64,000 bases of DNA, from the NCBI GenBank assembly GCA_963830725.1, contig CAWHNO010000002.1, forward strand, positions 310,001 through 374,000. The letters run 5' to 3'. Of this stretch, positions 47,114-54,863 are shown in pieces. This stretch comes from DASSUW01 sp963830725. GTDB lineage: Bacteria > Actinomycetota > Thermoleophilia > Solirubrobacterales > Solirubrobacteraceae. Positions within the stretch are counted from its first letter, which is position 1, and each line of letters starts with the position of its first letter. The notes under the pieces are model-generated. The model did not search any database. It was not told where the DNA came from and saw only the letters and a program-made list of their open reading frames with translations. The position numbers were made by a program, and so were the translations under genes.

Positions 47114-47932
47114 ATGAGCATGCGGGTGCGGGACGCGATGATGCAGCGGCTGCAGGAGCTGCGCCACGAGCCGACCGAGCGGCGCGTGCGGGCGATGCTC
47201 GGCGGCGAAGCGGTGGTCGACAGCACGCGAGCGCTGCTGGTGTGGGAGCCGCGCCGCGTGGTGCCCAGCTACGCCGTCCCGGTCGAGGACGTGCGCGCCG
47301 AGCTGGTGCCCAGCGAAGCCGAGCCGGTGGTCTCGGAGGCGCCGATCCTGCATCCCGGCATCCCCTTCCCGGCCCACTCCACGGCGGGCGAGCAGCTCGA
47401 CGTGCGCGGCGGCGGCTCGACGCTCAGCGCCGCCGCCTTCCGCCCGTCCGACGCGGACCTCGCCGGCCACGTGCTGCTCGACTTCAAGGCGTTCGACGCC
47501 TGGTACGAGGAGGACGAGGCGGTGTTCTCGCACCCACGCGACCCGTTCCACCGCGTCGACACGCGCCGCAGCTCGCGCCCGATCCGGATCGAGCTCGACG
47601 GTGTCCTGCTCGCCGAGAGCACGCGGCCGACGCTGCTCTTCGAGACCGGCATCCCGACCCGCTTCTACCTGCCGCGCGAGGACGTGGTGGCCGATCTCGA
47701 GCCGGGCGACAAGCGCACCTCCTGCCCCTACAAGGGCCACGCGACCCACTGGTCGGTGGGCAGCCACCGCAACATCGCCTGGAGCTACGAGGATCCGCTG
47801 GAAGAGATGTCGGCGATCACCGGCCTCGTCGCGTTCTACGACGACCGGGTCGACGTGACGCTGGGCGGCAAGGCGCGCGAGCGCCCGGAGGGACCGATCG
47901 CCCGCGCGATGGCCGACGAGTTCCGGGACTAG
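47114..47932 (+). CDS. tandem DUF427 protein
   Basis: A 272-residue protein with two DUF427 repeats. The second is clearest: RIELDGVLLAESTRPTLLFETGIPTRFYLPREDV, then the conserved TSCPYKGHATHWSV and IAWSYEDPL. The first half (RAMLGGEAVVDSTRALLVWEPRRVVPSYAVP) is more degenerate. No catalytic role is established for the family. Its TAG stop is in a CTAGTG...CACTAG palindrome shared with the convergent oxidase gene. Confidence 0.88.
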   Translation: MSMRVRDAMMQRLQELRHEPTERRVRAMLGGEAVVDSTRALLVWEPRRVVPSYAVPVEDVRAELVPSEAEPVVSEAPILHPGIPFPAHSTAGEQLDVRGGGSTLSAAAFRPSDADLAGHVLLDFKAFDAWYEEDEAVFSHPRDPFHRVDTRRSSRPIRIELDGVLLAESTRPTLLFETGIPTRFYLPREDVVADLEPGDKRTSCPYKGHATHWSVGSHRNIAWSYEDPLEEMSAITGLVAFYDDRVDVTLGGKARERPEGPIARAMADEFRD

Positions 47933-47946
47933 TGCGCGGCCACTAG
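47929..47946. repeat. CTAGTG-N6-CACTAG palindrome spanning two stop codons
   Basis: Eighteen bases read CTAGTG CGCGGC CACTAG. The left TAG stops the DUF427 gene and the right TAG (minus strand) stops the oxidase gene. The six outer bases on each side equal the ends of the family B elements, so this could be a collapsed remnant. It could also be chance. Confidence 0.35.
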
Positions 47947-49188
47947 CCGAGGACGTGGCGCTCGAGCCAGTCGTTGCGGAAGGCGCCGCGGGGATCGAGG
48001 CGCTCGGCGAGCCGCGCGAAGTCCGGTAGGCGCTCGTAGCGGTCGGCGACCGTCGCGGCGCCGGCGAGGAACAGCTTGCCCCAGTGCGGCCGCGGCGCGT
48101 ACGCCGCCAGCGCGACCTCCAGCGCCGCGATCAGCCGGCCGACCAGCTCGGGCTCGCGCTTCCACGTGAAGTGGATGCCGACCGTGTCCTGACCGTACTG
48201 CGGGCTCAGCCACAGCCCGTCGGCGGCGATCGTGCGGATCTCGCTGACCTGGAGCGCGGGACGGATCGCGTCGCCGAGCCCGCGCACGGCTTCGATGGCG
48301 GCCGGCCGCGTGCGCGCGCGGGACGAGGTACTCGGACTGGATCTCCTCGCCCGCGCTGGGCGTGAAGCCCATCTGGAAGTGCGGCAGGCGGTCCGACCAG
48401 CGGCCGGGCACGCCCTGCTGGCGGGTGCAGTGGACCGGGTCGAGCCCGGGGATGGGATGCCGCTCGCCGGTCGCGGCGACGGCGCCGAGCAGCTCGTCGA
48501 AGTCCGGCGCGGCGCGCGACTTCACCCACACGGCGCCGGCGGCGTCGTCCCAGCGCGTGAACACGCTGACGCTGTCCCCACAGGCGGTGATCTCGTCGAA
48601 GTGCTCGAACAGGGCGTCCCAGGTGAGGCCCTCGTAGACGCGCTGGGCGATCTCGTAGTCGGGCTCGACGTCGAGCGTGACCCGCGTGACCGCCCCCAGC
48701 GCGCCGAGGCCGACGACGAGGCCGTCGAAGTCCGCGTCCCCGCGGGCGGCGGTCACCAGCTCGCCGTCCGAGGTGACGAGCTCGAGCGCCGCGACGGCGG
48801 TGGCGAGGTTGCCCGACCGGTCGCCGGAGCCGTGCGTGGCGGTCGCGACCGCGCCGGCGACCGAGATGTGCGGGAGCGAGGCCAGGTTGTGCAGCGCGAC
48901 GCCCTCGGCGTGCAGCGTCTCGGCCAGCTCGCCGTAGCGGACGGCCGCGCCGAGCGAGACCGTGCCCGCCGCGTGGTCGACCGTGACGCCGGGCGGCAGG
49001 CCGTCGAGGGCGACCAGCTCGGCCGAGTCGGCGATGTCGCTGAACGAGTGCCGCGAGCCGAGCACGCGGACGCGCGGCGCCCGCGCGACGAGCTCTTGGA
49101 GCTGCTCGACCGTCTCGGGCCGGTGCAGTCGCGCCGCGCGGTAGGCGTAGGTACCCGCCCAGTTGCTGCCCGCCTCGCTCGGCTTCAT
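47943..49188 (-). CDS. FAD-dependent alditol/xylitol oxidase family (AldO-like), one insertion near 48304
   Basis: A 414-residue VAO-fold oxidase. The FAD-binding half has RVRVLGSRHSFSDIADSAEL (the His is the predicted covalent FAD site), LPHISVAGAVATATHGSGD and GLGALGAVTRVTLDV. The C-terminal ALO-type domain continues after one extra base near 48304 with AAIEAVRGLGDAIRP, IAADGLWLSPQYGQDTVGIHFTWK and PHWGKLFLAG. The closest known group is Streptomyces alditol oxidase, which oxidises xylitol or sorbitol with oxygen; L-gulonolactone-type activity is possible. The ATG overlaps the stop of the upstream small gene (ATGA). Confidence 0.88.
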
Positions 49189-49619
49189 CCGCGCGCGCGG
49201 AACTCGAGCGCGTGGATCTGGGACTGCCCGTAGGAGCCCGTCTGGACCGGGCCGGCGGCGCTCACGCGGTCGCCGATGCGCGGGTCGCGGCGGGGGCGCA
49301 GCTCGGGCGCGACGTCGATCGCGGTCAGACCGGCCACCGTCACCGAGCCGGCGTCGACCACGACGTGCAGGTCGCCGTCACCGTCGGGGTCGACCCGCTC
49401 GACGTAGACCACGGTGCCGCGCACCGCGCGGCAGCCCGGCACGTCGGCCGGGCAGCGCGCGCGGCGGACGTCGCGCCGCTTGCGCGCCGCCGGCGTCGCG
49501 GCCGGCGACGGCGTGGGCGCGGCGGCGCGCGGCTGGGCGGCCGGGCGCCGGTCGTCGTCGATCGGCAGCGCCGCGGCGACGACCGCCGCAACCACCAGCG
49601 CGAGCACGAGGTACTTCAT
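49185..49619 (-). CDS. exported small OB-fold-like protein of unknown function
   Basis: A 144-residue product starting in a TGATG overlap with meaB. It has an N-terminal signal or anchor (MKYLVLALVVAAVVAAALPI), a Pro/Ala linker, two Cys close together (ARCPADVPGC), and a beta-rich C-terminal domain (VRGTVVYVERVDPDGDGDLHVVVDAGSVTV, DPRIGDRVSAAGPVQ) that looks like an OB fold. No enzyme motif seen. The operon position between meaB and the oxidase is clear, but the functional link is not. Confidence 0.65.
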   Translation of the reverse strand: MKYLVLALVVAAVVAAALPIDDDRRPAAQPRAAAPTPSPAATPAARKRRDVRRARCPADVPGCRAVRGTVVYVERVDPDGDGDLHVVVDAGSVTVAGLTAIDVAPELRPRRDPRIGDRVSAAGPVQTGSYGQSQIHALEFRARG

Positions 49620-50590
49620 CAGCGCGCGGCCTCGCGCGTCTCGACCGCCCCGCGGGCGAGGATCGTGCTCGCCGCGCTGGCGGGGTCGATCCGGCGCTCC
49701 ACCACGGCGTCGAGCAGCTCGGCGACCTCTGGGTCCTCGTGCAGGGAGGCCTCGAGCGCGCGCCGCAGTCGCATCGTCGCGAGGCCCAGGACCTCGTTGC
49801 GCAGGTTCCGCCGCCGGCGCTCGGACAACGTGCCCTCGGCCTCCACGAATGCGCGGTGCTCGGCCAGCTTCCCGGCGAGCTCGTCGACGCCGGTGCCGCG
49901 GGCCGCCTCGGTCTTGATGATCGGCACGCGCCAGCCCTCCTGCGGACCGAGCGACAGCACGCCGCGGATCTCGCGCACCATCGTGTCGGTCAGCGGGTGG
50001 TCGGACTTGTTGACCACGATGATGTCCGGGATCTCCATCACGCCGGCCTTGAGCGCCTGGATCGAGTCGCCCGAGCCGGGGATCAGCACGAGCACGACGG
50101 AGTCGGCGTGATCGATCACGTCGACCTCGGCCTGGCCGACGCCGACGGTCTCCAGGAACACGTCGTCCTTGCCGGCAGCGTCCATCAGCAGCGCGGTCTG
50201 GAGCGCCGCCTCGGCGAGGCCGCCGAGCGCGCCGCGGGTGGCCATCGAGCGGATGAACACGCCCGGGTCGAGGAAGTGGTCGGCCAGGCGGATGCGGTCG
50301 CCCAGCAGCGCGCCGCCGCGGAACGGCGAGCTGGGGTCGATCGACAGCACGGCGATCTCGCGGTCGAGCGCGCGGTGATGCTTGATCAGCGCGCCGATCA
50401 GGGTCGACTTGCCGGCTCCCGGCGGCCCGGTGAAGCCGACCACCGAGGCGTTGCCGGTGTGCGGGTAGACCGCGCGCACGAGCTCCCAGCCCTCGGGGTC
50501 GTCGTCTTCGACGAGCGAGATTGCGCGCGCCAGCGCACGCTTGTCCCCCGCCAGCAGGCGTTCGGCGAGGCTGGTCTTCTCGTCGGCCAT
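49619..50590 (-). CDS. meaB: methylmalonyl-CoA mutase-associated GTPase MeaB
   Basis: A 323-residue G3E-family GTPase. Walker A GFTGPPGAGKSTLI, the base-II segment LSIDPSSPFRGGALLGDRIR, Walker B FLETVGVGQAEVDVIDHAD and the guanine motif NKSD in IIVVNKSDHPL are intact. MeaB protects and reloads B12 in methylmalonyl-CoA mutase; the mutase subunits are at 25941 and 29043, so the three genes of this pathway are dispersed over about 25 kb. It heads a minus-strand operon with the OB-like protein and alditol oxidase. Confidence 0.95.
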   Translation of the reverse strand: MADEKTSLAERLLAGDKRALARAISLVEDDDPEGWELVRAVYPHTGNASVVGFTGPPGAGKSTLIGALIKHHRALDREIAVLSIDPSSPFRGGALLGDRIRLADHFLDPGVFIRSMATRGALGGLAEAALQTALLMDAAGKDDVFLETVGVGQAEVDVIDHADSVVLVLIPGSGDSIQALKAGVMEIPDIIVVNKSDHPLTDTMVREIRGVLSLGPQEGWRVPIIKTEAARGTGVDELAGKLAEHRAFVEAEGTLSERRRRNLRNEVLGLATMRLRRALEASLHEDPEVAELLDAVVERRIDPASAASTILARGAVETREAAR

Positions 50591-50682
50591 GGTCGCGCAC
50601 GAGGATAGTTACGGCCGCCATGGATGGCGGACGTTGCCATCAAGGGCCGACCGGATGGAGGCCGGGCATATCATCGGCGTCG

Positions 50683-51351
50683 ATGGCGACGCTCGCCAAG
50701 CCGCCAACCCCCCTAAAGGTCCGGGGCGCGCCGGAACCGCTGCACGGCGGCCCGCTCGCCCTGCTGCGCTTCCTGCGCGCGCACGGGATGCTCAATCACA
50801 GGTACGCCCGGCTGATCGCGCGCTGGGCCTGGCTGAAGCTCCGCTGGCGCGGTCGGCTGCAGACCGACGGGCTGTGCTTCGTCGGCCCGGGCGTGAAGCT
50901 CGAGATCGGGCGCGACGCCGTGCTGCGGCTCGGCCGCTGGTCGTGGATCGGCCACGGCACGAAGATCCGCGTCCACGAGGGCGAGGCGGAGATCGGGGCG
51001 AAGACCGTGCTCGGCCAGGAGTGCACGATCTCGGCGTTCCAGCACGTCTCGATCGGCCGCGAGTGCATCGTCGCCGACCGCGTGATGCTGATCGACTTCG
51101 ACCACGGCGTCGTCGAGACCGAGCGCCCGATCCGCCTGCAGGGCATCTACAAGCGCGACGTGCGTGTCGGCCACAACTGCTGGATCGGCTACGGCGCCTG
51201 CATCCTGCGCGGCGCCACGGTCGGCGACAACGCGATCGTCGGGACCGCGACGGTGGTCACCAAGGACGTGCCGGACAACGCCGTCGTGGCGGGGGCGCCC
51301 GCCCGCGTGCTGCGGATGCGGCCCGAGCCCGAGTCCCTGCGCTGGCGCTAG
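50683..51351 (+). CDS. hexapeptide-repeat (LbH) acyltransferase
   Basis: A 222-residue left-handed beta-helix transferase of the maa/wcaF class. Repeats run from GPGVKLEIGRDAVLRLGRWSWIGHGTKIRV through IGRECIVADRVMLIDFDH, with the putative catalytic His, to VRVGHNCWIGYGACILRGATVGDNAIVGTATVVTKDVPDNAVVAGAPARVLR. These enzymes O-acetylate sugars or antibiotics, often in polysaccharide pathways. The ATG at 50683 is chosen; the N-terminal ~75 residues form a helical extension. Convergent with the next small gene, sharing a CTAG at the stops. Confidence 0.9.
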   Translation: MATLAKPPTPLKVRGAPEPLHGGPLALLRFLRAHGMLNHRYARLIARWAWLKLRWRGRLQTDGLCFVGPGVKLEIGRDAVLRLGRWSWIGHGTKIRVHEGEAEIGAKTVLGQECTISAFQHVSIGRECIVADRVMLIDFDHGVVETERPIRLQGIYKRDVRVGHNCWIGYGACILRGATVGDNAIVGTATVVTKDVPDNAVVAGAPARVLRMRPEPESLRWR

Positions 51352-51596
51352 TCGGTGTACAGCTGCGCGTGCGCCTGCTCGGCGGCGTCGACCTGGCGCC
51401 GCGCTCGTGCCACCGCCCAGCGCCGGCTGGAACGATCGACGGCGAACACGGTCCACCCCGGACCGTCCTCGTCGCTGAGGTGGATCAGCAGGGTGCTCGC
51501 GTCGTGCTCGACCCGCAGGCGGTGGGCGGGGTTCTCCTCCTCGAAGAGGATCCGCGGGCTAGCGATCGCTCGGGATCGGCGACGAATGATGTCCAT
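51348..51596 (-). CDS. 82-residue hypothetical protein
   Basis: A basic N-terminus (MDIIRRRSRAIASPRILFEEEN) leads to a beta-rich middle (LRVEHDASTLLIHLSDEDGPGWTVFAVDRSSRRWAVAR) and a helical end. No family recognised. It is likely real because the reading frame fits exactly between two well-defined genes, its TAG shares CTAG with the convergent acyltransferase stop, and the composition is protein-like. Confidence 0.55.
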   Translation of the reverse strand: MDIIRRRSRAIASPRILFEEENPAHRLRVEHDASTLLIHLSDEDGPGWTVFAVDRSSRRWAVARARRQVDAAEQAHAQLYTD

Positions 51597-51612
51597 CGAG
51601 ATCGCGGCGGGG

Positions 51613-52440
51613 TCACGGAGACCACGGTAATTGCCGGAGCGCCGCCGCGACGACCGCGTCCTCCCATGCCATGCCCGTGCTCTTGAACAGCCGCGGACCG
51701 GGCGGGAGCTCGGCGCCGGCGATCAGCTCGCGCAGCGTCACCAGCTCGGCCGCCTCGAGCGCCCCGGACTCGATGGCGCCGATGACGTCGCCGGCCTCGC
51801 GCAGCGCGGAGGTGCGCGACTCGACGACCACGGTGGCGCGCGCGGCGAGCCGGTCGTCGGTCTCGCGGGCGGCCGGCTCGTGCGAGCCGATCGCGACCAC
51901 GCAGGCGTGATCGCCGACCAGCCCGCCGTCGAACAGCGGCTCGCGCGCCGTCGTGCAGCAGCAGATGACGTCGGCGGCGGCGACGAGCTCGTCCCGCCGC
52001 GGGTCGCCGCGGCCGAGCAGCGCGACGTCCTCCATGCCCAACGCGTCGGCATGCGCGCGAGCCTGCGGGCCGCGGCCGAACACGACGAGCCGGCGCGCGT
52101 CCGGCGCGGCGAGCCGGCGCACGGCGACGAGCGACACGGCGGGCGTGCGCAGGTTGGTCAGGGCGATGCCGTCGACCAGCGCGACCGGCGCCAGCGTGGC
52201 GGCGTCGAACAGCACGCAGACGCCCTGGATGCGCGGCTCGGCCGGCCCGACGCTGACCAGCTTGACCGCCGCGACCGGCCCGAAGGCGGCGGGCATGACC
52301 AGCAGCTCGCCGTCTCCGACCGGCACCACGCTGCGCGGCGGCGCGGACTCGGGGTCCAGGCCGCCGGCCAGCGCCGCCTCGAGCGCGTCGGCCGCCGCAC
52401 TGACGGAGAGGGAGCGGGGATCGAGGAACGGCAGGTTCAC
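51613..52440 (-). CDS. ornithine cyclodeaminase/mu-crystallin family dehydrogenase
   Basis: A 275-residue NAD(P)-dependent enzyme. The substrate domain has LLVMPAAFGPVAAVKLVSV (the key Lys) and the Rossmann part reads RRLVVFGRGPQARAHADAL, then DVICCCTTAREPLFDG and KSTGMAWEDAVVAAAL. Family members include ornithine cyclodeaminase and delta1-pyrroline-2-carboxylate reductase. The overlap (ATGA) with a proline-racemase-family gene favours the pyrroline-2-carboxylate or hydroxyproline context, as these genes commonly pair. Confidence 0.88.
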   Translation of the reverse strand: MNLPFLDPRSLSVSAAADALEAALAGGLDPESAPPRSVVPVGDGELLVMPAAFGPVAAVKLVSVGPAEPRIQGVCVLFDAATLAPVALVDGIALTNLRTPAVSLVAVRRLAAPDARRLVVFGRGPQARAHADALGMEDVALLGRGDPRRDELVAAADVICCCTTAREPLFDGGLVGDHACVVAIGSHEPAARETDDRLAARATVVVESRTSALREAGDVIGAIESGALEAAELVTLRELIAGAELPPGPRLFKSTGMAWEDAVVAAALRQLPWSP

Positions 52441-53396
52441 CGGAGCACGAAGCCGGTCCCGAGCTCGTCGCGCGGGTCGAGCAGGAAGCGGTGCTCGCCC
52501 GTACGGAACGCCGTGCCCTCGATCTCGGTGACGACCCCGTCGGCGCTTCGCTCGACGACCTGGGCCGAGAACGTCGTCCCGACGATCGAGTCGTGCCGCA
52601 GCACCTGCCCGGGCTCGAGATCGAGCAGCGCGAGGCGCGCGGACGTGCCGGAGCCGCAGGGCGAGCGGTCGACCTCGCCGTCGGCGAAGACCGTCACGTT
52701 GCGCTGGTGCAGCGGCCCGAGCTCGTCATAGAGGATCGTGCCGTAGATGCCCGACAGCCGGTCGTCGCTCGGATGGCGCGCCGCGTCGCTGCCGGCCAGC
52801 GCACGCTTGATCTCGCGGCCGGCGGCGATCAGCTCGCCGAGCCGCTCGGCCGCGACCTCGAGGCCCAGGTCGGCGGCCGCGACGCTGGCGTAGATCGCGC
52901 CGCCGTAGGCGACGTCCACCCGCACGCCCGCCGCCTCGACGTCGCGCGCCACGACGTAGGCCGGGACGTTGCGGAAGGTGACGGCCGCGACCGCCCCGCC
53001 CGCGCAGCGCACGCGCGCCACCACGCGCCCGGACGGCACGTCGATCGTGACGTCGGTCTCGCCGTCGGGCTCGAACTCGACGCGGCCGGACTCGACCGCC
53101 CACGCGCCGAGCGCGATCGTGCCGTGCCCGCACGCCGTCGAGTAGCCGTCCTTGTGCCAGAACAGCACGCCGAAGTCGGCGCCGGCGTCGTCGGGCGGCA
53201 CCGGGAAGCAGCCGTACATGTCGGCGTGCCCGCGCGGCTCGTGGCAGAGCAGCCGGCGGACGGCGTCGACCGCCTCGCTGCCGCGTGCGTGCTCGCGCCG
53301 CTCGCGCACCGTCGCGCCGGGGATGTCGGGCGCCCCGGCGGTGACGATGCGGAACGGCTCGCCCGCCGTGTGGTAGTCGGTCGTCGCGACGTCCAT
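52437..53396 (-). CDS. proline racemase/4-hydroxyproline epimerase family protein
   Basis: A 319-residue protein with both catalytic cysteines: the first in STACGHGTIALG and the second in DRSPCGSGTSARLA. Cys/Cys indicates a racemase or 4-hydroxyproline 2-epimerase rather than the Ser/Cys or Thr/Cys trans-3-hydroxyproline dehydratases. Other signatures: DYHTAGEPFRIV and CHEPRGHADMYG. It moves the alpha-hydrogen of proline or hydroxyproline. Followed by the ornithine-cyclodeaminase-like reductase, forming a small imino-acid catabolism operon. Confidence 0.9.
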   Translation of the reverse strand: MDVATTDYHTAGEPFRIVTAGAPDIPGATVRERREHARGSEAVDAVRRLLCHEPRGHADMYGCFPVPPDDAGADFGVLFWHKDGYSTACGHGTIALGAWAVESGRVEFEPDGETDVTIDVPSGRVVARVRCAGGAVAAVTFRNVPAYVVARDVEAAGVRVDVAYGGAIYASVAAADLGLEVAAERLGELIAAGREIKRALAGSDAARHPSDDRLSGIYGTILYDELGPLHQRNVTVFADGEVDRSPCGSGTSARLALLDLEPGQVLRHDSIVGTTFSAQVVERSADGVVTEIEGTAFRTGEHRFLLDPRDELGTGFVLR

Positions 53397-53449
53397 GAGC
53401 GGAGTATCTTCGCGCCACCAATTCCGACCTGTCGCCGAGGGGAGCGGGC

Positions 53450-53848
53450 GTGAAGGTACGAGACGCGATGACCCAGGACGTGCTGACGATCACGCCGGGG
53501 CGCAGCCTGCGCGACGCCGCCCGGTTCCTCACCGAGCACAACGTCGGCTCGGCCGTGATCTTCGACCCCGAGCAGCCGGGGCCCGGCATCGTGAGCGAGC
53601 GCGACATCGTGCGCTCACTCGGGAAGGGCGAGGACCCCGACACCGAGACGGTCGGGGACCACCTGACGGCCAACGCGGCCTTCGCGGACGCCGATTGGGA
53701 CCTGGAGAAGGCCGCCGACGCGATGGCGCGCGGAGGCTTCCGTCACCTCGTCGTCGTCAGCGCGGGTGAGGTCCAGGGGATCATCTCGATGCGCGACATC
53801 ATGGCCGTATGGCGGCCGAGCGCCAGGGACGTCAGCGCACAATCCTGA
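53450..53848 (+). CDS. CBS-domain pair protein
   Basis: A 132-residue protein from a GTG preceded by GAGGGGAGC. It consists of two CBS domains: MTQDVLTITPGRSLRDAARFLTEHNVGSAVIFD...GIVSERDIVRSL, and TANAAFADADWDLEKAADAMARGGFRHLVVVSAGEVQGIISMRDI. Paired CBS modules bind adenine nucleotides and sense energy state or act as regulators. Free-standing, so the partner is unknown. Confidence 0.92.
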   Translation: MKVRDAMTQDVLTITPGRSLRDAARFLTEHNVGSAVIFDPEQPGPGIVSERDIVRSLGKGEDPDTETVGDHLTANAAFADADWDLEKAADAMARGGFRHLVVVSAGEVQGIISMRDIMAVWRPSARDVSAQS

Positions 53849-53894
53849 ACGCGACGGTCGCGGACCGCGCCGCGTTGCCGGCGGCGTGCACGCG

Positions 53895-54626
53895 TCAGCG
53901 GCCGCAGACAGGCCAGGGCCTCGTGCCCTCGCGCTCGTACAGGATCGCCGCGCGCCGATCCTGCTCGGCCTCGGACGCGCGCGCCGGATTGCCGTGCCCG
54001 CCGACCGAGCGCCACGTCGCGCGCGAGAACTGGTACTTGCCGAAGTAGCGCCGGTTGCGCGACACGGCCGTCGGGTCGCCGCCCGACTCACACTGCGCGA
54101 TGCGCGCCAGCACGGTCGCCGGATCCTCGTTCGACGCGCTGCGCGCCTTCAGGCCGAGGGCGGCGAGCGTCTGCGGGCCGGCGATCCCGTCGACCGTGAG
54201 GCCGTTGGCGCGCTGGAAACGGCGCACCGCCCTGCGCGTCTGCGGCCCGTAGACGCCGTCGGCGGGGATGCCGAGCGCGCGCTGGAGCGCAGTCACCGAG
54301 CTGCCGGCGGAACGCACGACCTTCGCGGCCCGGCGATCGGTGGCCGCGGTGGCCCCGCCGGTGGCAAGGGTCAGCGACACGAGGGCCATCACCGCGAGGC
54401 TGCGACGGCCGCGCAGGCGGCGCAGCCGGCGTCCGGCCTCGAGGCGGCGTGAGCGCGAGCGGCGCTGAGCCTGAATCCACCGATCATCCGTGGATGCCTC
54501 GGCGCCGCGGGAATCGGTGGATCCAGGCTTCGACCCCAGCCATGGGGCATCGGTGTCCAACGGGACAGCGCTCGACGCGGAATGGGCCGTTGGGCGGGGC
54601 CGTCGCGCAAATTCGGTTGTCGGCAC
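53895..54626 (-). CDS. resuscitation-promoting-factor-like transglycosylase with peptidoglycan-binding domain
   Basis: A 243-residue exported protein. The GTG at 54626 has AGAGGAG 8 bases upstream. After a Ser/Arg-rich cytoplasmic head there is a signal/anchor (SLAVMALVSLTLATGGATAA), a PG_binding_1 repeat (ALQRALGIPADGVYGPQTRRAVRRFQRANGLTVDGIAGPQTLAALG), then an Rpf-type lysozyme-fold domain: IAQCESGGDPTAVSRNRRYFGKYQFSRATWRSVGG ending RPWPVC, with the catalytic Glu in CESGG. Such enzymes cleave peptidoglycan during regrowth. A c-di-AMP riboswitch lies directly upstream. Confidence 0.9.
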   Translation of the reverse strand: MPTTEFARRPRPTAHSASSAVPLDTDAPWLGSKPGSTDSRGAEASTDDRWIQAQRRSRSRRLEAGRRLRRLRGRRSLAVMALVSLTLATGGATAATDRRAAKVVRSAGSSVTALQRALGIPADGVYGPQTRRAVRRFQRANGLTVDGIAGPQTLAALGLKARSASNEDPATVLARIAQCESGGDPTAVSRNRRYFGKYQFSRATWRSVGGHGNPARASEAEQDRRAAILYEREGTRPWPVCGR

Positions 54627-54644
54627 AGCGGGAACTCCTCTGGT

Positions 54645-54808
54645 CTCTGCGCCTACGGGGTTAGCTGACGGGCTCGCGCGAAGACCTGCGCTACGCCGCA
54701 CTCACTGCGGCGATTCGCCCCGGGAGCCGATCACGTACGGCTCCGGACGGTTCCCCCGTTCCCCGCCGCCTGAGCGGCGGAGACTCGGCAAGGTTCGGTT
54801 GTGACGAA
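54645..54808 (-). ncRNA. c-di-AMP (ydaO/yuaA) riboswitch
   Basis: The 5' leader of the Rpf gene on the minus strand has the conserved blocks of this riboswitch in order: CCGAACCTTGCCGAG, a variable GC stem (CCGCCGCTCAGGCGGCGG), GGGGAACGGGGGAACCG, GGGGCGAATC, AGGTCTTCGCGCGAGCCCGTCAGCTAACCCCGTAGGCG. Its 3' end is five bases before the ribosome site. In actinobacteria this class commonly sits before rpf and other cell-wall hydrolase genes, turning them off when c-di-AMP is high. A TACGAT -10 box about 10-15 bases before the aptamer fits its promoter. Confidence 0.93.
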
Positions 54809-54863
54809 GCGGGGCATCGTACACACCGCCTCACCGAAGTGATCGGCGGCTCCCGGCGAACCT

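Noticed and set aside
50617..50640. Palindrome CGCCATGGATGGCG between meaB and the acyltransferase, partly like a stretch near 7860
   Set aside because: The arms are short and the similarity to the other site is limited to about ten bases, so no repeat family can be claimed.
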